DNA from: Hydrocarboniphaga sp.
GTDB taxonomy: Bacteria; Pseudomonadota; Gammaproteobacteria; Nevskiales; Nevskiaceae
Direction: 5' to 3'
Assembly (NCBI RefSeq): GCF_028291725.1
Contig: NZ_JAQGNT010000006.1
Location: 1-37,308, forward strand
DNA: 37,308 nt
Below are positions 32,950 to 37,308 of the stretch, one piece after another (position 1 is the stretch's first letter; every line of letters starts with the position of its first letter). The notes under the pieces were generated by a model. It made no database searches. It saw only the letters and a program-made list of their open reading frames with translations, and was not told the DNA's origin. The position numbers were made by a program, and so were the translations under genes.

Positions 32950-34074
32950 TTAAGCCTCGACCGCTTTCTTGGCAGCTTCGTTCTTGATCTCGCCGGCGTG
33001 CGTGAGGCAGCTCTTGGCGAGCACCTCGTCGGTCCAGTCGATGTTGATCGCGCCGTCTTTGACGAACAGCTCGATCAGGTTGTACTGGTTCTTCGAGTAC
33101 AGCTCGCTGGCGTGTTCGCCGAGCATCGACGGCACGTTGAGCGGGCCGACGATGGTCACCTGGCCAACCTGGATGGTCTCGCCGGGCACCGTGTACTCGG
33201 TGTTGCCGCCACCTTCTGCCGCCAGGTCGATGATCACCGCGCCGGCCTTCATGCCGTCGACCTGTGACTTGCTGATCAGCTTCGGGCTCGGCCGGCCTGG
33301 GATCGCGGCCGTAGTGATGATGATGTCCGCCTGCTGGATGTGCTTGGTGACGACCGAGGCGATCTTGTCCTTCTCCTCCTGCGTCAGCTCACGCGCGTAG
33401 CCGCCCTGGCCGCGCGCATCGACACCGGTGTCGACGAACTTGGCGCCGAGCGATTCGGCCTGCTCCTTGGTCTCAGGGCGCACGTCGTAGCCTTCGGTCA
33501 TCGCGCCGAGGCGGCGGGCCGTGGCCAGCGCCTGCAGGCCGGCGACGCCCAGGCCCATGACCAGCGCCTTGGCCGGGCGGATCGAGCCGACCGCCGTGGT
33601 CATCATCGGTAGAATGCGCGCCAGGTGCGTGGCGCCCATCAACGCGCCGTAGTAGCCAGCCAGCGCGGCCTGCGAACTCAGCGCGTCCATCGCCTGGGCG
33701 CGGGTGATGCGCGGCACCAGTTCCATCGCGAACGCGGTGATTTTCTTGTCGCGCAGCAGCTTCGTCAGCTCGGCTTCCTTGTGCGCATAGACGAAGGAAA
33801 TCAGGATCGCGCCTTCCTTCATCGCGCTGGCGATCTCGATGGAAGGCGGTTGCACCGACAGCACGATATCCGCATCGCTGACCAGCCCCTTGGGGTTGGC
33901 GGCGAACGTCACGTTCTTGAACGCGGTATCCGGCAGCTTGACCGCGAGGCCTGCTTCCGACTGCATGTGCAACTCTGCCCCGAGTTTGGCGAGCTTGTCG
34001 GCGACGGCTGGAACCAGCGCGACGCGACGCTCGTTGGGACGGGTCTCCTTCAGCACGGCAATTTTGACCGGCAT
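32950..34074 (-). CDS. pntAA: NAD(P) transhydrogenase subunit alpha, soluble part
   Basis: A 374-residue NAD(H)-binding domain I. The start KIAVLKETRPNERRVALVP is the alanine-dehydrogenase/PNT N-terminal signature. The Rossmann glycine motif is in ALVMGLGVAGLQALATARRLGA, followed by YDVRPETKEQ. The C-terminal segment contains TTAAIPGRPSPKLI. The split form, without the membrane part, implies the soluble subunit assembles from separate polypeptides. AGGGAGCG lies about 5-6 bp before the ATG. It is the first gene of the operon. Confidence 0.97.
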   Translation of the reverse strand: MPVKIAVLKETRPNERRVALVPAVADKLAKLGAELHMQSEAGLAVKLPDTAFKNVTFAANPKGLVSDADIVLSVQPPSIEIASAMKEGAILISFVYAHKEAELTKLLRDKKITAFAMELVPRITRAQAMDALSSQAALAGYYGALMGATHLARILPMMTTAVGSIRPAKALVMGLGVAGLQALATARRLGAMTEGYDVRPETKEQAESLGAKFVDTGVDARGQGGYARELTQEEKDKIASVVTKHIQQADIIITTAAIPGRPSPKLISKSQVDGMKAGAVIIDLAAEGGGNTEYTVPGETIQVGQVTIVGPLNVPSMLGEHASELYSKNQYNLIELFVKDGAINIDWTDEVLAKSCLTHAGEIKNEAAKKAVEA

Positions 34075-34263
34075 TACTACGCTCCCTGACGCTGATTTTT
34101 AGTTGAATCATGGGTCGCTGACGCGACGGATCGCGATCCTCGGCGAGAACTGCAGCCGGGGAGAGACAAACGGCCGCAAGTCTAGCCCATGCTCCGCGGC
34201 CGCGACATTGTTTGTTTACTGAAGTTTCGATTGACGCGCGCTATCGGGCGGGTAAGTCGGTAC
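34075..34263. other. Upstream region of the pnt operon
   Basis: The non-coding stretch before pntAA, bounded on the other side by a family A repeat and the end of mscL. It includes the ribosome site and must hold the operon's promoter. An AT-rich patch around 34208-34230 is the best place for it, but I could not assign boxes. No gene is visible. Confidence 0.4.
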
Positions 34264-34341
34264 GTAGGTTGGGGTGAGCGCAGCGAACCCCAACATTGAT
34301 CCGCGCCGAAGTTGGGGTTCGCTGCGCTCACCCCAACCTAC
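34264..34341. repeat. REP-like inverted repeat, family A (copy 3)
   Basis: A 78-bp element of the same length and ends as the copy at 20269-20346. Its centre differs (ATTGATCCGCGCCGAA), so the arms are conserved and the loop is free. It lies between mscL, 75 bp away, and the pnt operon. Confidence 0.9.
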
Positions 34342-34416
34342 AAAGCCTCATCCGGGCAGCGTACGCTCCGACGCGAAGTAGACCCGAGGGTCGGCGTTCA
34401 AATGCCGCGCACCCGA

Positions 34417-34839
34417 TCAGGGTTTCGCGCTGGCCTGATTCTTCAGCAGATCGCGGATCTCGGCCAGCAGCTTGATGTCGGGCGGTGTTTCCGGCGGAGC
34501 GGGTGCATCGGCGGCCGGTGGCTCGGGGCGCGTCAGGCTGTTGATGCCCTTGACCAGCGCGAAGATCGCGAGCGCGATGATGGTGAAATCGAAGATCGTC
34601 TGGATGAACTTGCCGTAGGCCAGCACCACGGCCGGCTTGTCGCCAATAGCGGGTCTCATGATCCAGCCCAGGTCGCTGAAGTTGATACCGCCGATCGCCA
34701 GGCCCAGCGGCGGCATCACCACGTCGCCGACCAGCGACGACACGATCTTGCCGAAGGCCGCGCCGATGACCACGCCGACGGCGAGGTCGATGACGTTGCC
34801 GCGCATCGCAAAAGTCTTGAATTCGCCCAGTACGCTCAT
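34417..34839 (-). CDS. mscL: Large-conductance mechanosensitive channel MscL
   Basis: A 140-residue inner-membrane channel that opens under membrane tension to protect cells from osmotic downshock. The N-terminal amphipathic segment [37 protein letters not shown] is TM1 with the gating pore. TM2 is [23 protein letters not shown]. The C-terminal helix ends the protein ([13 protein letters not shown]). AAAGGAG lies about 9 bp before the ATG. It is separated from the downstream gene on its strand by a REP-like element, and upstream it has the epimerase-like gene. Confidence 0.96.
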   Translation of the reverse strand: MSVLGEFKTFAMRGNVIDLAVGVVIGAAFGKIVSSLVGDVVMPPLGLAIGGINFSDLGWIMRPAIGDKPAVVLAYGKFIQTIFDFTIIALAIFALVKGINSLTRPEPPAADAPAPPETPPDIKLLAEIRDLLKNQASAKP

Positions 34840-34865
34840 GGGAAAAGCTCCTTTTTTCGTGGTTT

Positions 34866-35753
34866 TTACGTTGATTTGCGGCCCGGCAGGCAGCTCGGCA
34901 GACCGGAAGCGAGGTCAGGATAGCGCGGCCTTACCGCCAGCTCATCGCGCATCCGCGAGACCAGCAGCCGCTTGGATTCCTCGAGGAACGACAGCATCGC
35001 CGGCGTGAACGTGCGCCGCGCCTCGGCCATGCTGACCCGCCGCGGCTCGGGCAGGCCGAGCAGGGCGGCGCAGCGGCAGAAGTAGTCCGTCATCGTCGTC
35101 GGTGAGCCGTCGCTGACGTTGTAGGCCGCGCCGGGCTCGCCGCGTTCGGCGGCCGCGATCGCGCTGCGCGCGAGGTCATCGGAGTGAATCCGGTTGGTGG
35201 TGGGCGATTCGTCTTCATTGATCACCGGCAAGCCCTGCCGCAGCCGCTCGATCGGCAGCCGGCCCGGGCCGTAGATGCCGGGCACGCGCAGGATCGCGAC
35301 CTCGGTGCCCCGGCGCTCGGCGTGGTCGGCCAGTGCGGCCTCGGCGTCGACGCGGCGCCGCCCGCGCGAGGTCTGCGGCTTGAGCGGCTCGCTCTCGTCG
35401 ATCCAGCGGTTGCCGCAGTCGCCGTAGACGCCCGAGGTGCTGATATAGACGATGCGCTTCGGCGAGTTTTTCGCCAGCCAGGCGCGCAGCCGCGGGTCGG
35501 TGTCGCCGGCCAGCGGCGGCGGCGCGAACCAGAACACCAGTTCGTAGTTTTCGGCGGCGCGGGTCGCCGGCGCGTCGAGGTCGGCGATCACTGGCGTCAC
35601 CCCAGCTTCGTTCAAGGCCTGGGCGCTGGCGGTGCTGCGGACCTGGCCATGAACCGCGATGCCGCGCTCCAGCAGCTGACGCGCCACGCGCAGGCCGATG
35701 TCGCCGCAGCCGACGATCAGCGCGGGGGAGGTGGAATCGAGGTCGGGTTTCAT
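34866..35753 (-). CDS. NAD-dependent epimerase/dehydratase-type SDR protein
   Basis: A 295-residue Rossmann-fold protein of the extended SDR class. The N-terminal dinucleotide motif is [18 protein letters not shown], and the adenine-binding Asp appears in PVIADLDAP. The active-site segment [12 protein letters not shown] holds Ser and Tyr in the right region, and the [18 protein letters not shown] and [12 protein letters not shown] segments follow. The glycine motif is GCGDIG rather than the usual GxxGxxG spelling, as in YeeZ-like members. I chose ATG at 35753 because the fold begins there. The ATG at 35798 lies inside a REP-like element. The substrate is unknown. Confidence 0.85.
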   Translation of the reverse strand: MKPDLDSTSPALIVGCGDIGLRVARQLLERGIAVHGQVRSTASAQALNEAGVTPVIADLDAPATRAAENYELVFWFAPPPLAGDTDPRLRAWLAKNSPKRIVYISTSGVYGDCGNRWIDESEPLKPQTSRGRRRVDAEAALADHAERRGTEVAILRVPGIYGPGRLPIERLRQGLPVINEDESPTTNRIHSDDLARSAIAAAERGEPGAAYNVSDGSPTTMTDYFCRCAALLGLPEPRRVSMAEARRTFTPAMLSFLEESKRLLVSRMRDELAVRPRYPDLASGLPSCLPGRKST

Positions 35754-35786
35754 GGCGCCGACTGTAACGGATGGGCCGCAGCAGTC

Positions 35787-35865
35787 GTAGGTCGGCAATC
35801 CCTTGCCGACGTATACACCCGTTGCGCAATCGGGGCCTCACGTCGGCAAGGGATTGCCGACCTAC
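35787..35865. repeat. REP-like inverted repeat, family B (copy 3)
   Basis: A 79-bp element, identical in length and end sequence to the copies at 7524 and 12080. It lies in the divergent gap between the SDR gene and argS, about 60 bp before the argS start, so it overlaps the likely promoter area rather than a gene end. Confidence 0.9.
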
Positions 35866-35923
35866 GGGGGCGCTCACGCTACACTGACGCCCTTTCAAAG
35901 CAGCCCCGCGGTACTTTTCGACG

Positions 35924-37308
35924 ATGAAATCCCATTTGCAGAACCTGATCGGTGCTGCCGCCGCGGCCGTGATCGCCGAAGCTCAGGCCAATGTCGCCGT
36001 GCCGGCGACGATCCAGATCGACGCCACCAAAGACCCCAAGCACGGCGACTTCGCCAGCAATCTGGCGCTGGTGCTGGCCAAGCCGTTGGGCAAGCCGCCG
36101 CGCGCGGTCGCCGAGGCGCTGGTGCGCCATCTGCCGGCCTCGCGCCGCGTCGCCAAGGTGGAGCTGGCCGGGCCGGGCTTCATCAATTTCTTCCTGGCCG
36201 CGGATGCGTTCCAGGCGGTGGTCGCCGACGTGCTCGCGGCCGGCGCCGCCTACGGCCGCGACGATTCCAAGCAGCGCGGCAAGCTGATGGTCGAGTTCGT
36301 GTCGGCCAACCCGACCGGCCCGCTGCATGTCGGCCACGGCCGTGGCGCCGCGGTCGGCGACTGCCTGGCGCGGCTGTATCAGGCGACCGGCTGGGATGTG
36401 ACCCGCGAGTTCTACTACAACGACGCCGGCGCGCAGATCGCGAACCTCGGCGCTTCGGTGCAGGCACGCATCAAGGGCATCACGCCGGACGACGCGGCCT
36501 GGCCCGAGAACGGCTATCGCGGTGACTACATTGCCGACGTGGCGCGCGCCTATCTCGCCGGCGAGACCGTGACCGCGGACGATCGCGAAGTCACCGCCGC
36601 CGCCGATCCGGACGACATCCAGGCGATCCGCGATTTCGCGGTGGCTTATCTGCGCCGCGAGCAGGACGCCGATCTGAAAGCCTTCGGCGTTGCTTTCGAC
36701 GTGTATTCGCTCGAGTCCGCGCTGTACACCGACGGCCGCGTCGATCAAACCGTGGCCGCGTTGATCAAGGCCGGACACACTTATCTGCAGGATGGCGCGC
36801 TATGGCTGCGCACCACCGATTTCGGCGACGACAAAGATCGCGTGATGCGCAAGAGCGAAGGCGGCTACACCTACTTCGTGCCGGACGTCGCCTATCACCA
36901 CGCCAAGTGGGAGCGCGGCTACGGCCGCGTGATCAACGAGCAGGGCTCGGATCATCACGGCACCATCGCGCGCGTGCGCGCCGGCCTGCAGGCGCTGGAC
37001 GCTGGCATTCCCAAGGGCTGGCCGGAGTATTCGCTGCACCAGATGGTCACCGTGATGCGCGGCGGCGAAGAGGTGAAGATCTCCAAGCGCGCCGGCTCCT
37101 ACGTGACCTTGCGCGACCTGATCGACGAAGTCGGCCGCGATGCGACGCGCTACTTTTTGACCGCGCGCAAGAGCGATTCGCACCTGATCTTCGACGTTGA
37201 TCTTGCGCGCTCCAAGAGCGACGAAAACCCGGTCTATTACATCCAGTACGCGCATGCGCGCATCTGCTCGGTGCTGCGCCAGGCGGCCGAGCGCGGCGTG
37301 GTGTTCGA
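35924..37308 (+). CDS. argS: Arginyl-tRNA synthetase (5' part, runs off the window)
   Basis: The first 461 codons of an arginyl-tRNA synthetase, open at the window's right edge. The N-terminal Arg-tRNA-binding domain covers about residues 1-90. The class I HIGH motif is HVGHGR near 133-138 within [14 protein letters not shown], and the KMSKS-type motif is KISKRAG near 384. It charges tRNA-Arg with arginine in the cytoplasm. Full-length enzymes have about 560-590 residues, so roughly the anticodon-binding domain is missing here. ATG at 35924 gives the conventional N-terminus. No strong ribosome site is visible. Confidence 0.96.
   Translation, partial: MKSHLQNLIGAAAAAVIAEAQANVAVPATIQIDATKDPKHGDFASNLALVLAKPLGKPPRAVAEALVRHLPASRRVAKVELAGPGFINFFLAADAFQAVVADVLAAGAAYGRDDSKQRGKLMVEFVSANPTGPLHVGHGRGAAVGDCLARLYQATGWDVTREFYYNDAGAQIANLGASVQARIKGITPDDAAWPENGYRGDYIADVARAYLAGETVTADDREVTAAADPDDIQAIRDFAVAYLRREQDADLKAFGVAFDVYSLESALYTDGRVDQTVAALIKAGHTYLQDGALWLRTTDFGDDKDRVMRKSEGGYTYFVPDVAYHHAKWERGYGRVINEQGSDHHGTIARVRAGLQALDAGIPKGWPEYSLHQMVTVMRGGEEVKISKRAGSYVTLRDLIDEVGRDATRYFLTARKSDSHLIFDVDLARSKSDENPVYYIQYAHARICSVLRQAAERGVVF

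Overview
The window comes from a high-G+C gammaproteobacterium. The housekeeping genes (hrpA, pyrF, yhhQ, mscL, argS and a three-gene pntAA-pntAB-pntB transhydrogenase operon) and the dense REP-like intergenic palindromes would fit the Nevskiales/Xanthomonadales part of the class. That placement is inference from gene content, not a phylogenetic result.

Left part (1-12.6 kb): a DUF6279-type lipoprotein diverges from hrpA. hrpA carries a 78-bp REP-like palindrome inside its reading frame and is translationally coupled to a SNF2-family helicase gene. Next come a VapBC-type toxin-antitoxin pair with a possible palindromic operator, pyrF, a secreted amidohydrolase, a J-domain protein and a glyoxalase-fold protein paired with the queuosine-precursor transporter yhhQ.

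13.4-16.9 kb: a compact four-gene plus-strand cluster encodes an M15 peptidoglycan peptidase, a membrane-anchored coiled-coil protein, a three-helix membrane protein and a GH19 lysozyme/chitinase. Neither hydrolase has a signal peptide. The layout resembles a lysis cassette, but no phage structural or integration genes are present.

17.1-22.8 kb: two FtsX/MacB-type permeases and a LolD/MacB-type ATPase lie next to a DesK/DesR-like two-component pair on the same strand. The histidine kinase is an internal tandem duplication whose first copy has lost the phospho-accepting histidine.

22.8-31.2 kb: a defence island. It holds a type III-like restriction subunit (helicase plus PD-(D/E)XK nuclease), an ATP-coupled ATPase-TOPRIM protein of OLD/PARIS-like design overlapping it by 4 bp, a Mod-type DNA methyltransferase, and a DUF4062 protein. 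The mod gene contains an uninterrupted run of 20 cytosines (29077-29096), is in frame at this length, and has a distinctly AT-richer target-recognition region. This is the signature of a phase-variable methyltransferase. A duplicated fragment of pntB marks the left edge of the island, and intact pntB with a bidirectional terminator marks the right edge.

Right part (31.2-37.3 kb): the pnt operon (proton-translocating transhydrogenase), mscL, an NAD-dependent epimerase-like protein and the 5' part of argS, which runs off the window. No tRNA, rRNA, CRISPR array, integrase or transposase was seen. The strongest lead is the phase-variable type III restriction system with a nested ATPase-TOPRIM gene and a DUF4062 gene. 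The cell-wall hydrolase cluster is the second.
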